Shown piece by piece: positions 44,466 through 54,666 of a stretch of DNA of 64,000 bases (positions within the stretch are counted from its first letter, which is position 1; each line of letters opens with the position of its first letter). The DNA lies in NCBI GenBank assembly GCA_022712315.1, contig JALAGS010000014.1, positions 1-64,000 of the forward strand, read 5' to 3'. The notes under the pieces are model-generated. The model made no database searches and was not told the DNA's origin. It saw nothing but the letters and a program-made list of their open reading frames with translations. The position numbers and the translations under genes are program-made. The DNA is from Sphingobacterium sp. Its GTDB lineage: Bacteria > Bacteroidota > Bacteroidia > Sphingobacteriales > Sphingobacteriaceae.

Positions 44466-44646
44466 GTATAAAACATTGAAAATCGAACCAAAGGGTTTCT
44501 GGGGTACAAAACTGGATCCCGAAAAAATCGATGAAATCTTAAATGACCTTGGAAATCAAGGCTGGGAATTAATAGCTATGCAAGATCTTGAGGTAAATGG
44601 CAACTCCTGGTCTTTCCATTACACATTCAAAAGAGAAAGAATTTAA
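44452..44646 (+). CDS. DUF4177 family small protein
   Basis: This 64-residue protein starts at ATG 44452 (MKRFEYKTLKIEPKGFWG), inside the last codons of pspA, which points to translational coupling. It has the DUF4177 pattern, with EILNDLGNQGWELIAMQ followed by a final strand FHYTFKRE. These proteins are small cytoplasmic alpha/beta units of unknown role. The next gene starts 11 bp downstream. Confidence 0.8.
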   Translation: MKRFEYKTLKIEPKGFWGTKLDPEKIDEILNDLGNQGWELIAMQDLEVNGNSWSFHYTFKRERI

Positions 44647-44657
44647 ACAGTAGCAAT

Positions 44658-45383
44658 ATGACAGAACTAATCAATATCTTATTTAATCCATTATCCAATG
44701 GAATCATGACAGTCTTGACAGGTATGTCTGTTGTATATTGGTTATTTATGTTTCTGATGGGTGACGGAGTCCATCTATTTGATGCAGATGCGGATATAGA
44801 CCTCCACCCCACTCCTGATGTCACAGATGTAGATGGCTCGCATGATATCGCAACCGAAGGGGTTGACCATGCACACCATCATCATGCGGATACAGATGGT
44901 CATGGAGAACCGGGCTTCTTTGCGAAAGCAATGGACTACATCAATGTCGGTAAAGTCCCCATCATGCTTATTGTAACGCTGTTTAAATTTATAGGCTGGA
45001 TAATTACCATTGTCTCTTCACTCTTTATCGACGTTGCTTCATGGGGAATAAAGTCTGTACTGATCCTAATCCCCGTTTTCATTGTCACATTTATTTTAAT
45101 GCATTTTCTGACCAAACCCCTAGCTAAAATGTTCAAAAATATAGGTTACAACGGCGAAGAAAGTCATGATTTTCTTGGCCGTATGGGCAAGATGAGGGCT
45201 AGCATTGAAGGCAAGAAAATAGGTTCTGCGGAATTTATCATCCAACAGGATCCTATTCGCCTCAATGTTGTCAGTCACAATGGGGAAAAAATCAGCTATG
45301 GCGATGATGTTATTATTGTTGACGAATCCAAAGACAAAAAATATTACTATGTGACCAAAGAAATCACGATAGACAATATTTGA
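44658..45383 (+). CDS. NfeD/YqiJ-like membrane protein with His/Asp-rich loop
   Basis: The 241-residue protein has an N-terminal membrane helix (about residues 13-35), a hydrophilic segment (about 38-86), two more helices (about 98-150) and a C-terminal OB-fold (about 165-241). This is the layout of YqiJ/NfeD-type flotillin partners, in which the OB domain contacts the flotillin. The hydrophilic segment is unusually rich in His (50, 62, 71, 73-76, 82) and Asp, a likely metal-binding loop. The flotillin gene follows 88 bp later. Confidence 0.82.
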   Translation: MTELINILFNPLSNGIMTVLTGMSVVYWLFMFLMGDGVHLFDADADIDLHPTPDVTDVDGSHDIATEGVDHAHHHHADTDGHGEPGFFAKAMDYINVGKVPIMLIVTLFKFIGWIITIVSSLFIDVASWGIKSVLILIPVFIVTFILMHFLTKPLAKMFKNIGYNGEESHDFLGRMGKMRASIEGKKIGSAEFIIQQDPIRLNVVSHNGEKISYGDDVIIVDESKDKKYYYVTKEITIDNI

Positions 45384-45471
45384 GAATTCAGAAGTAAAAA
45401 GCTTGCGAATCAAGAGTAAAAAGAAAAAGCTCAAAAATCCAAATATTAAAATCTAAATAAATACTAATCAT

Positions 45472-47586
45472 ATGCTATATCAACCTCTTTTATTTTTAAG
45501 TGGCTTAAACGGAATTATACTTCTAATTGTCGGGTTAGCTGTCTTTTTAATTTTTGCATTCTTTGTTGTATTGAGTGCATTCTATAAGAAAATTCCGCAA
45601 GGAAAAGCAATCGTCCGCACCGGTGTTGGCGGTACAAAAGTGGCATTCAACAAAGGAATGTATGTTGTGCCCGTATTTCACAAAATGGAGATCATGGACA
45701 TCTCCATCAAAAAGATTGAAATCGCCCGTATGCAAGGTGAAGGTTTGATCTGTAAAGACAATATTCGTGCAGACATCAAAGTTGCGTTCTTCGTCCGTGT
45801 CAACAAAAGCGTGGATGATGTGATCAATGTTGCCCAAAATCTGGGCTGTGACCGTGCAAGTGAACCCGAGACATTAAAAAGTATTTTTGAATCTAAATTC
45901 TCAGAGGCCCTAAAAACAGTCGGAAAGAAATTTGATTTTATCGAATTATATGAAGCCCGTCGCGAATTCCGTGATGAAATTCTAGACATTATCGGAACAG
46001 ATCTAAATGGCTATATATTGGACGATTGTGCAATCGATTACCTCGAACAGACCGATATCGAGCACCTTAATCCCAATAATATCTTAGACAGTGAGGGCAT
46101 CAAAAAAATCACAGAGTTAACAGCCAAACAAAATATCAATGCTAACTTCATCCGTCGCGACGAAGAAAAATTAATCAAAAAACAAAATGTAGAAGCAAGG
46201 GAAGCTATTCTAGAATTAGACCGTCAGCTTGCCGAAAAAGAGGAAAAGCAAAAACGCGAGATTGACAACATCAAAGCACGTGAAGAAGCTGAAATTGCAA
46301 AGGTTCGCGAAGAGGAACGCCTGAAATATGAAAGTGTCCGGATTTCTACCGAAGAACAATTAGCGGTTCAGGAAGAGAATAAACTACGTCAGATTATCAT
46401 TGCGGAGAAAAATAAACAACGTACGGATGCTGTAGAAGCAGAACGTGTAGAGAAAGATCGTGCGTTGGAACAAACCGAACGTGAACGTATTGTTACCCTG
46501 GCTCAGATTGACAAAGAACGTTCCATCGAGACCGAGAAGAAAAGTATTCAGGGGGTTATCAAAGAGCGTGTACAATTGGAGAAAGGCGTTATTGAAGAAC
46601 AACAAGGCGTCCGAGACATCGAAGTATTCCGTGAAGTAGAGCGGAAGAAACAGGCGGGTGTTATTGCGGCATCGCAAGAAGCCGAAGAAAAATTAATTTC
46701 TACTGTTAAAGCTGCCGAAGCAGCAAAAATCGCCGCGGAACAGGAAGCAGAGAAAAAAGTCATCGATGCTGAGGCCGCTCGTAAAATTGCGGAGAAACGT
46801 GCGCAGGAATTGTTAATTGATGCTGAGGCGAAGAAAGAAGCTTCACTCAAAGAAGCCGAAAGCCGTAAGATTATTGCTGAAGCACAAGCTAAAGAAGAAG
46901 CAGCGCTCGGCTTATCCGAAGCCGAAGTTATGGTTGCAAAAGCCGAAGCCGAAGAAAAACAAGGTACGGTTGAGGCCAGCGTGATTGAGAAGAAAGCTGA
47001 AGCGATGCGCAAAGAAGGCTTAGCACAGGCGGAAGTTGTCCGTGAAAAAGCGCTTGCTGAAGCGAAAGGTATCGAAGAAAAGGCTGAAGCAATGAAAAAA
47101 TTGGATGGCGTGGGTAAAGATCACGAAGAGTTCAAATTACAACTTCAAAAAGAGCGAGATATTGAACTTGCACATATCAACATTCAAAAGGACATTGCGC
47201 AAGCACAAGCAGGTGTATTATCAGAAGCACTCAAAACTGCGAAAATCGATATCGTTGGGGGTGAAACCATGTTCTTTGAGAATATTGTACGCCAAGTTTC
47301 CAATGCCAAAGGTTTTGATCACTTGATTGATAACTCTAAACATGCCACAGATATTAAGAATTCACTTCTAGGTCCTGATGGACAAGGAGACCTGGCAGAA
47401 AAAGTCCGTGGATTAGCGGATAAGTATGGCATCTCTTCCAATGACATCAAGAATCTCACCGTTTCTGCTGCTTTAATAAAACTTCAGCAAGCGGCTACAG
47501 ACGCCGAAAATGGTGAAGATACTAGCTTTATCAATTCTTTGTTCGGATTGGCGAAGAATTTAGGGATATCTAATAAAAAGCTGTAA
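45472..47586 (+). CDS. Flotillin family protein (YqiK type)
   Basis: Flotillins form large membrane-anchored assemblies. The 704-residue protein has an N-terminal membrane helix (about residues 10-38), an SPFH/band-7 domain (about 40-220: PQGKAIVRTGVGGTKVAFNKGMYVVPVF) and a very long coiled coil (about 220-600) with repeated Ala-Glu-Ala-Lys patterns such as AEAEEKQG and AEAMRKEG. A C-terminal globular part follows. With PspA and the NfeD-like protein it forms a membrane-domain module. A 11-bp inverted repeat follows the gene before the AAA gene. Confidence 0.92.
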   Translation: MLYQPLLFLSGLNGIILLIVGLAVFLIFAFFVVLSAFYKKIPQGKAIVRTGVGGTKVAFNKGMYVVPVFHKMEIMDISIKKIEIARMQGEGLICKDNIRADIKVAFFVRVNKSVDDVINVAQNLGCDRASEPETLKSIFESKFSEALKTVGKKFDFIELYEARREFRDEILDIIGTDLNGYILDDCAIDYLEQTDIEHLNPNNILDSEGIKKITELTAKQNINANFIRRDEEKLIKKQNVEAREAILELDRQLAEKEEKQKREIDNIKAREEAEIAKVREEERLKYESVRISTEEQLAVQEENKLRQIIIAEKNKQRTDAVEAERVEKDRALEQTERERIVTLAQIDKERSIETEKKSIQGVIKERVQLEKGVIEEQQGVRDIEVFREVERKKQAGVIAASQEAEEKLISTVKAAEAAKIAAEQEAEKKVIDAEAARKIAEKRAQELLIDAEAKKEASLKEAESRKIIAEAQAKEEAALGLSEAEVMVAKAEAEEKQGTVEASVIEKKAEAMRKEGLAQAEVVREKALAEAKGIEEKAEAMKKLDGVGKDHEEFKLQLQKERDIELAHINIQKDIAQAQAGVLSEALKTAKIDIVGGETMFFENIVRQVSNAKGFDHLIDNSKHATDIKNSLLGPDGQGDLAEKVRGLADKYGISSNDIKNLTVSAALIKLQQAATDAENGEDTSFINSLFGLAKNLGISNKKL

Positions 47587-47606
47587 TAATTAGCTACGGA
47601 ACCTCT

Positions 47607-47645
47607 ATTGCCTGTAGATGATTCATAATAATCACTACAGGCAAT
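47607..47645 (+). terminator. Hairpin between the flotillin and AAA ATPase genes
   Basis: ATTGCCTGTAG (47607-47617) and CTACAGGCAAT (47635-47645) form a perfect 11-bp stem with a 17-nt loop. There is no T-run after it, so it is a processing site or partial attenuator, not a full terminator. Confidence 0.4.
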
Positions 47646-47692
47646 AAACAAAAGATTTTACCACTTATACAAAGTCGAGAAAAGCTCATTTT

Positions 47693-50600
47693 ATGCCAGA
47701 AGAAAACGTAATAAATCAAAACGACTCCCTTGACCAAGGTTCATACGAGATTATTCGAAAGCGACTATTTACACAAAAAGAAGAGCTTTCCGCTAAACTC
47801 CAGCAGCTCAATGAAGCACGAAAAGAAGTCTTTAATTCGACTAGTTTTGTGCTCAGGGCCAATCAACGAATCACCACAGAAAATAACTGTGTCGCCCGTG
47901 GCATTTTAGCCCTGGACAATCTATGTATATTTGGTTACAATGTCCATTTTGGATTACGTACCGAAATTAAACTCGAAGATGTTTTCAGTGTATATGCATT
48001 TGAAAACAATCAGTTTATCCTGCAACCGCTCGATCTGATCAATGATCCCAATTTTATTGGTGATTATCAGAACCTCTATAAATATTATCGGGACTCCATC
48101 TTTTCCAAATTCCGACGCACGGAGAACTATCTCTACATGATTTTTCAGACCAGTAAAAATCCCGCTGATCTGAAAGCATTCAAATGGTTAATCAAAGATG
48201 GGAAGCTCCAATATCAGGATGACCGCAGTATCCACGAAGTCAAATTACCCAATCAGTTTGAATTTGACTGGACAAAGACGACACTCGAAGACCGCCGCCT
48301 CGGCAAACATCCCCATATCTCCATTATGGACAAGATCTTTATCGAAGCAATCAATGGCGATATTACCTTCAAAATCGAAAACAATACCGATACCGGAAAA
48401 GGTATTTTTTCGGAAAAGGTTTCGAATGCGGACCAACAACTGGACGATGCAGATTATTACTATGCAGACCTCGGCAATCTGATTGCTGTCCGTATCAAAC
48501 CGTATCAAGAGGATTTCCGCGCATTTGTCTACAACCAACGGACCAAAGAGGTTGTCAATCTCAAATCGCTCAATGAATCAGCCATTTTGTTACCCGACAA
48601 TCAAGGTATAATTTTTTCCAATGGATACTATTTACAGAATGGCACGCATAAGATCTTTGACGTCCAGTTTGATCAAGTCACTTTCCTTCGGCGAATAGCA
48701 TCGCCAAACGGTGAAGATTTTCTATATATCTTTTGTCAGGAGGAAACTAATACCTACATCTTACTGTCATATAATATCATTCAACAGCATGTTGAAACCC
48801 CGATCGTCTGCAATGGCTTCACACTTTTTAAAGACGGTAGCTTAATTTACTTCCACACAGAGGCCGAAGCGACAAGGCATCATCAGGTTCAGATTTGGGA
48901 AACCCCTTACATGGCCATGCTCAAAGAAAATGAACAGAAAAAGGATGATCCCCTCTATAAAGTCGGCAATAAGCAGATCGTGCAGGCCATGGCCGAAGCG
49001 CAAGAAGTCATACAGCTGATCAATAAAGAAGATAGTTATGAGGGCTTATATGAAGACATTCTCAAAAAATCAACCGTTCTGCTCGACTCTTATTTTTGGA
49101 TAAAGGATGATGCACTAGCAAATCTTGGTCAGCCCTTAACGCAGATCAAGGAGGTTGCCAATACCGCAATTGACGAATTTGTTAAAGTGCAGGCCCAACG
49201 CAAATATGCGGCAGAGCTCAATGCCAATGCGGACAAGAAAATGGAAGAGCTTACGTTTTCCATTAATAGCACAGTTGTCGAAAAACTTGACCAGCTTGTC
49301 CATCAACTTGTCGATTCACGCCGTTTACAAGGGGAAATCATTGATCTCAAAAATGTCAAATATATTGACATTGCCAGAATAGACAACCTGCTCGAAAAGT
49401 TGCAGGCTATCACTACTGAGCTCGCTGAAAAAACGATTGCTTTTTTATTGCGCGATGAAGCCCTTCTGCCCTACGAGCAAAAAGTTGAACAGCAAAAAAA
49501 CAACGTTTCGGCAATTGTTAAGGTATATGACGCCAAAGCAATTGAAGAAGCGAATTCGGCCATATCGAGTGAATTGGAGTTACTGATCGATATTCTAAAC
49601 AGTTTAAAAATCGACGACTCTACCCAAACGACCAAAATTATTGAAAAAATCTCGGTGATTTTCTCTTCGCTAAACGAAGTCAGGGCACAGCTTACACAAA
49701 AGCTCAACTCACTAAAAAGTACAGAAGCCATTGCAGAATTCTCTGCGCAATTGACATTACTGGAACAGTCTGTAACGAATTATCTTGAACTTTCTACAAC
49801 TACAGAGAAAGTAGATGAGTATTATACCAAGGTTATCGTTCAGCTCGAAGAACTCGAAAGTAAATTTTCTGAGTTTGAGGACTTCGCTTTAAAGATTGCT
49901 GATAAACGCGATGAAGTGATCAAAGCGTTCAATTCCCGTAGAGAGCAGATCGTTGAACAGATCAACAAACGTACTTCTTCTCTCGAACAAATTGGGCTTC
50001 GGGTATTAAAAAACATCGAAAATAAATCAAAGACATTTGCGGCACGTGAGGAAATCCTAAGTTTCTTTGCCTCGGACTTGATGATCGACAAGATCAGACA
50101 GCTGGTAAAAGAACTGAAAACACTCAACGATGTCTCAAAAGCAGAAAATCTAGAAAACTTGCTCAAAAAAGCGCAAGAGGATGCGCTGCGCATTTTACGA
50201 GACAAGAATGATCTTTTTGTTGATGGAGAGAATATCATCGCCTTAGGCAAGCACAAATTTGCTATCAACAACCAATCGCTCAGTTTGACACTCGTACGCA
50301 AAAATGATGAACTGTACTTTCATCTCACAGGAACTAGCTTCTACCAAAAAGTGGCCGGCACCCAGATTGAAGATTTTAAGGACATCTGGGATCAGGAGCT
50401 CATTTCAGAAAACAAAGAAGTATATCGTGCCGAATATTTGGCTTACAAAACGTTTATTGCCTCAAAAGAGCAGCAGAATTTTGAGGCCAATCTGTTTATC
50501 AACCAGACTGTCGAACAGAGCTATTCCGAAGGTTATGTCAAAGGTGTACATAATTTTGATGCTTTATCGATCTACGAGACCCTTAAACAACTCGATACCA

Positions 50601-52537
50601 AGCTCGATCTTTTACGTTATAATGCTCACTTACGTGCCATAGCACAGCTTTTTTGGCATTCACTGCCTAAAGAGCAGCAGGAAAAACAGCAGGCCCTGAT
50701 CCTCTCTACGCATGCGGTATTAAAAGCTTTTCCAAATTCGATACGCTACCAATCGGTCCTTGATGAACTCGCAAAACTGTTTGCACATTGGGACATCCAT
50801 TTGGATTTGTCGGCAATCAATGCCCAGGAAATAGCCGCTTATCTCTTCCATACCTTTACAAGTTACAGCAAGTTTGTTATCAGCGAACAATCTGATGAGT
50901 TGAAAAAAGCTTTTATACGTACATTAGAAAATAAAAAAAGTTACAAGCTTTTTGAAGCAGACATTCAACATGCGCAATTCAGTCTTGTAGATCGCTTTTA
51001 TTTGACGTTAAATTGGCTAAATTCTTTTATCGACGAGAACAGTGATTATGATGCTTTCCGGAAATATAGCGAAGAAACAGCCGTTACATTACTTTATCCA
51101 AAAGATGAATATCAATTGATCATTGCAAAAGACACTGCACTCATCCAAGGATTAAAGGGGAATCATGCGATTTTGAACAATGGTGAAGAACAGATTCAGT
51201 ACCACGAATTTCTGCATCGACTGACAACATTCAGTGAATTAAATGTCCCGCGTTTTCAAGACTTCAGCTCATTGAAAGAACAACTTGGGAAGGCATATGC
51301 GAAGGAATTAAAAATCGGCGATTTTGAACCGAAGGTGTTAACATCTTTCGTCCGCAACAAATTGATCAACGAAGTTTACTTTCCTTTGATCGGGAATAAC
51401 TTGGCCAAACAGCTGGGAGCTGCCGGCGATAATAAACGTACTGCACGAATGGGTATGTTGCTCCTCATCTCCCCTCCTGGCTACGGGAAAACAACGTTAA
51501 TGGAATATCTAGCCAAAACCATGGGATTGCATTTTGTTAAGATCAATGGACCTACAATCGGACATTCCATCACTTCGATTGACCCTATTGAAGCAAAGAC
51601 TTCGGGAGAACGGGAGGAACTTAAGAAAATCAATCTAGCTTTTGAAATGGCCGACAATGTGATGCTTTATCTGGACGACATCCAACATTTAAATCCAGAA
51701 TTCTTACAAAAGTTCATTTCTCTAGCCGATGGACAGCGTAAGATCGACGGTATTTTTGAAGGAGAGAGCAAAACATATGATTTACGAGGAAAGAGATTCT
51801 GCATTGTGATGGCCGGAAACCCATATACGGAGAGCGGATCCAAATTTCAGATCCCCGATATGCTTGCCAACCGTGCCGACGTATACAACTTGGGAGATGT
51901 GATCGGCGATACAGAAGCCTTATTTAACCTCAGCCTCATTGAAAACGCAGCGATTGAAAACAGTTACCTGGAAAAGATAGCAAGTAAATCGTTCAATGAC
52001 TTCTATGCACTGGTCAACTATGCGCAATCGGTCATGGATCAGCTTCCAGCGCTAGAAGGCAATTATCTGAAGCAGGATGTCGACGACTTCATCGCTGTAC
52101 TGCGACATGTCTTAAAGATCAGAAACGTTGTTATTAAGGTCAATCAGAATTATATCCAAAGTGCGGCTATGCAGGACAACTATCGGACAGAACCGCCGTT
52201 CAAAATGCAGGGATCTTACCGGAATATGAGTAAGCTTGTCGCTCAAGTAGTACCAATGATGAATGAGCAGGAAATCGATCAAATTATTCTTGCGCATTAT
52301 GAGAGCGAATCACAGACACTGACCGCAGATACCGAAAGTAATTTATTAAAACTGAAGGAACTCGCCGGATTGATCAATCCCGTAGAACAGGAACGCTGGG
52401 AGCAAATCAAAGAGATCTTTCAGAAGAACAATAAACATGGTGGCTTAGCAAAAGATGATAAAGTTTTTGCACAGTTGCTGGACTTTAACGAAAACCTCGA
52501 GGGTATTATACAAGCTATTCGCGCGTATAAGAATTAA
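47693..52537 (+). CDS. Large DUF3686/AAA ATPase (annotated elsewhere as DNA repair ATPase)
   Basis: The 1614-residue protein has an N-terminal beta-rich DUF3686 region (about residues 70-440), a long coiled-coil middle (about 450-850), then a segment leading to an AAA ATPase domain. Walker A is SPPGYGKTT with Lys1266 and Walker B is VMLYLDDIQHL with Asp1328-Asp1329; sensor and finger-like stretches GNPYTESGSKFQIPDMLANRADVYNLGD follow. The family name DNA repair ATPase rests on weak similarity to SMC-like coiled coils, not on shown function. There is no signal or membrane helix. It follows the PspA-flotillin genes by 106 bp, and in other genomes this family also sits with flotillins, so a membrane-linked job is more plausible than repair. 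Confidence 0.88.
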   Translation: MPEENVINQNDSLDQGSYEIIRKRLFTQKEELSAKLQQLNEARKEVFNSTSFVLRANQRITTENNCVARGILALDNLCIFGYNVHFGLRTEIKLEDVFSVYAFENNQFILQPLDLINDPNFIGDYQNLYKYYRDSIFSKFRRTENYLYMIFQTSKNPADLKAFKWLIKDGKLQYQDDRSIHEVKLPNQFEFDWTKTTLEDRRLGKHPHISIMDKIFIEAINGDITFKIENNTDTGKGIFSEKVSNADQQLDDADYYYADLGNLIAVRIKPYQEDFRAFVYNQRTKEVVNLKSLNESAILLPDNQGIIFSNGYYLQNGTHKIFDVQFDQVTFLRRIASPNGEDFLYIFCQEETNTYILLSYNIIQQHVETPIVCNGFTLFKDGSLIYFHTEAEATRHHQVQIWETPYMAMLKENEQKKDDPLYKVGNKQIVQAMAEAQEVIQLINKEDSYEGLYEDILKKSTVLLDSYFWIKDDALANLGQPLTQIKEVANTAIDEFVKVQAQRKYAAELNANADKKMEELTFSINSTVVEKLDQLVHQLVDSRRLQGEIIDLKNVKYIDIARIDNLLEKLQAITTELAEKTIAFLLRDEALLPYEQKVEQQKNNVSAIVKVYDAKAIEEANSAISSELELLIDILNSLKIDDSTQTTKIIEKISVIFSSLNEVRAQLTQKLNSLKSTEAIAEFSAQLTLLEQSVTNYLELSTTTEKVDEYYTKVIVQLEELESKFSEFEDFALKIADKRDEVIKAFNSRREQIVEQINKRTSSLEQIGLRVLKNIENKSKTFAAREEILSFFASDLMIDKIRQLVKELKTLNDVSKAENLENLLKKAQEDALRILRDKNDLFVDGENIIALGKHKFAINNQSLSLTLVRKNDELYFHLTGTSFYQKVAGTQIEDFKDIWDQELISENKEVYRAEYLAYKTFIASKEQQNFEANLFINQTVEQSYSEGYVKGVHNFDALSIYETLKQLDTKLDLLRYNAHLRAIAQLFWHSLPKEQQEKQQALILSTHAVLKAFPNSIRYQSVLDELAKLFAHWDIHLDLSAINAQEIAAYLFHTFTSYSKFVISEQSDELKKAFIRTLENKKSYKLFEADIQHAQFSLVDRFYLTLNWLNSFIDENSDYDAFRKYSEETAVTLLYPKDEYQLIIAKDTALIQGLKGNHAILNNGEEQIQYHEFLHRLTTFSELNVPRFQDFSSLKEQLGKAYAKELKIGDFEPKVLTSFVRNKLINEVYFPLIGNNLAKQLGAAGDNKRTARMGMLLLISPPGYGKTTLMEYLAKTMGLHFVKINGPTIGHSITSIDPIEAKTSGEREELKKINLAFEMADNVMLYLDDIQHLNPEFLQKFISLADGQRKIDGIFEGESKTYDLRGKRFCIVMAGNPYTESGSKFQIPDMLANRADVYNLGDVIGDTEALFNLSLIENAAIENSYLEKIASKSFNDFYALVNYAQSVMDQLPALEGNYLKQDVDDFIAVLRHVLKIRNVVIKVNQNYIQSAAMQDNYRTEPPFKMQGSYRNMSKLVAQVVPMMNEQEIDQIILAHYESESQTLTADTESNLLKLKELAGLINPVEQERWEQIKEIFQKNNKHGGLAKDDKVFAQLLDFNENLEGIIQAIRAYKN

Positions 52538-52553
52538 AACAGCAAATCGATTT

Positions 52554-52585
52554 CTCTCCATTGAGTATTAATGATCAATGGAGAG
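52554..52585. terminator. Hairpin between the AAA ATPase and the converging lipid cluster
   Basis: CTCTCCATTGA (52554-52564) and TCAATGGAGAG (52575-52585) are a perfect 11-bp stem with a 10-nt loop, just after the AAA stop and 119 bp past the last gene of the converging cluster. No long T-run is present. Confidence 0.55.
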
Positions 52586-52703
52586 AATTAAACAACGCAA
52601 TAATCTCTCAGATTCGTACCTCTACGCTATAGATTTCATCTCGCACATCAATTCCATTTGGACAATGTTTTTCTCAGATTCTTCTGATCACTGGCACTCA
52701 GCG

Positions 52704-54407
52704 CTACCCCTTCACAGCCCCCGAAGAAACTGTAAATATCCCGAAATCATCGATAAGCATGCGTTCCTTCACCACGCCATTATAGGCCATCAGACGATCC
52801 AATTCTTTCTGCGAACGACGGCGCATCACCCAGTCTTTTTTCTGATGGCTGTTTAATACGTAAGCGATCATCTTCAACTGTGGGTGCCATGGCTGACCAG
52901 TATAGACCAAGTGACTATTGGCCTCACAAATTGAAGTTGCGCCCTGTACAGCCCGACTTGCCATTTCATTATCGCCAAAAAGCTCGAAAATACCCGAGAT
53001 AATGACAATATTAGGTTCAAATTCCAGTTTGGTATACGTAGCCGGATCAAAACAGTCGTAATTAGTAAAACGTATTCCCTGCAATCTTTTTCTGCGAATA
53101 ATTTTCTCACCCACGGCGATATTCGACAAAAGAAATTCGTTGATTACTATTTCAGTATCAGGATATTTTTCCTTGATATCAAATAAATAATTTCCAGTAC
53201 CGCCTGCAATATCCAATATCTTTACAGCTTTTCCTGCTGCTTTAACCTGGGCAATATGCTCTTCCAACAACTGCAATAGATGCTGTTTCCGAATACGAAT
53301 CCCTTTCCAACCGATAGCTTCCAGATAGCCGCGATCAAGGATACGCCCAAAACGGTTTTTCCCATGCGACTCATTTCGATAGACGTAGTCCAATGATATT
53401 CCAGAATCAAAACCGAACTGTAAACCTAAATTCATTCCCTGACTTAATGAACCAATTTTTCCCAATGTCCATTTTTGAACCGCATAATTCAACTTTTCAC
53501 CAGCAGGGAGTAATTTATGGTATAAGTTTTCATACTCTTTGACCGAAAATTCGTCCGGATCCAGCGTCAATTCAGGACGTGGCCGGGCATAAGCCTTCTC
53601 GATGAAATTCCTTAGATAGTGATAGACTTTCTGCCGATTGGTTTCAAATAGAATTCCATGATAAAAATTACGTAAGGTAATAAAGGTCTTCAATTTCGAA
53701 GCTATTGTTACAAAGAATTTCTTCTGCACGGAATTTTTGACCACATAATCTTTCTCAGCAGACAAAACAATCACAGGAATATCAATCGCTGCCGCATCCG
53801 CCACGATACGCTGACCAGCCTTCAATAGATCGACCAGCAAAGCACCGTTGATGGACTTGGAAATCAACGGATCTGAATCATAGGCTTTCTGCTGATCCAC
53901 ATCATGGGTCAATACTTTCGATTTGACATAGCTCTGAATAATCAGATCCTTCTTTAACTTTGTTCCCAACGCAATCATCTGATTGGCCAGTGGCACATAT
54001 AACTTAATTTCAAAAGCAGGTGCCAACAACGCAATACCTGCAATCGCAGGAGCAAAGTCATGTACCCAAGCACTGACAACAACACCGGCAATGCTATTTG
54101 CAATAACAAAAATATCCTTAGTATCAACTAAATACTCACGGGCGATGTAATGAACAAAACTGTCCAAATCCCGCACATAATCCATAAATATGGGCGAAAC
54201 AGGCTCTTTCGTATACCCGTGTCCACGTAAATCAAATGCAAAAATTGAGTATCCAGCAAACTGTGGATCCATCGCCATTTCCTGCAGGCGTTCTGAATGC
54301 TCATGCCCACGGTGCAGCACGATTAGTGCCCGCTGACCTGCTTGATAATTCCAAACGCGATACAATAATTCGCCTTGATCGAAACTTTGAAAGTAACCTG
54401 ATTTCAT
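52704..54407 (-). CDS. YnbC-like alpha/beta hydrolase fused to SAM-dependent methyltransferase
   Basis: This bifunctional protein corresponds to E. coli YnbC. The N-terminal alpha/beta hydrolase (about residues 1-275) has HRGHEHSE as oxyanion region and a probable triad of Ser105 (VIANSIAGVV), Asp220 (SAEKDYVV) and His250 (NFYHGILFE). The nucleophile elbow reads AxSxA instead of GxSxG. The C-terminal methyltransferase has the SAM motif VKILDIAGGTGNYLFDI. The start at ATG 54407 (MKSGYFQSFDQGE) is chosen over 54437, which would add ten residues. It is the last gene of the lipid cluster, after a 259-bp spacer (54408-54666) in which I see no gene. A lysophospholipase-like role is inference. Confidence 0.88.
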   Translation of the reverse strand: MKSGYFQSFDQGELLYRVWNYQAGQRALIVLHRGHEHSERLQEMAMDPQFAGYSIFAFDLRGHGYTKEPVSPIFMDYVRDLDSFVHYIAREYLVDTKDIFVIANSIAGVVVSAWVHDFAPAIAGIALLAPAFEIKLYVPLANQMIALGTKLKKDLIIQSYVKSKVLTHDVDQQKAYDSDPLISKSINGALLVDLLKAGQRIVADAAAIDIPVIVLSAEKDYVVKNSVQKKFFVTIASKLKTFITLRNFYHGILFETNRQKVYHYLRNFIEKAYARPRPELTLDPDEFSVKEYENLYHKLLPAGEKLNYAVQKWTLGKIGSLSQGMNLGLQFGFDSGISLDYVYRNESHGKNRFGRILDRGYLEAIGWKGIRIRKQHLLQLLEEHIAQVKAAGKAVKILDIAGGTGNYLFDIKEKYPDTEIVINEFLLSNIAVGEKIIRRKRLQGIRFTNYDCFDPATYTKLEFEPNIVIISGIFELFGDNEMASRAVQGATSICEANSHLVYTGQPWHPQLKMIAYVLNSHQKKDWVMRRRSQKELDRLMAYNGVVKERMLIDDFGIFTVSSGAVKG

Positions 54408-54666
54408 AATTAAATATTTATTCATTCGTGCCGGCATCCAATGTATTTTGAATGCTTCGCATTTTGTTTATTCGTGAACATATTCTTTCTTTAAAGCATT
54501 TATACTGCCTTAAGCGACTTCAGTGATTATATACAATGTCCAGATGAGCTTCGATGAGCCCTTCGAGGTTATTCTCATTCGTCGCTGTATCACAGAAATC
54601 GTGCACATTTCATGTATAACTTTCACTGAATAACCCTACCACAACAAAGATCATGCAAATGACCTT

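Noticed and set aside
46548..47012. Long minus-strand frame opposite the flotillin coiled coil, rich in Ala and Ser
   Set aside because: The repetitive Glu-Ala-Lys codons of the flotillin gene create stop-free antisense frames. No start context or protein features support it.
46640..47130. Apparent DNA repeats in the flotillin gene
   Set aside because: They follow from the heptad-like Ala/Glu/Lys coiled coil of the protein and are not exact DNA repeats, so no CRISPR or mobile element is indicated.
47693..52537. Possible anti-phage system built on the giant AAA ATPase
   Set aside because: No nuclease, toxin, reverse transcriptase or protease partner is present and the neighbours are PspA and flotillin genes, so a membrane function is more likely than defence.
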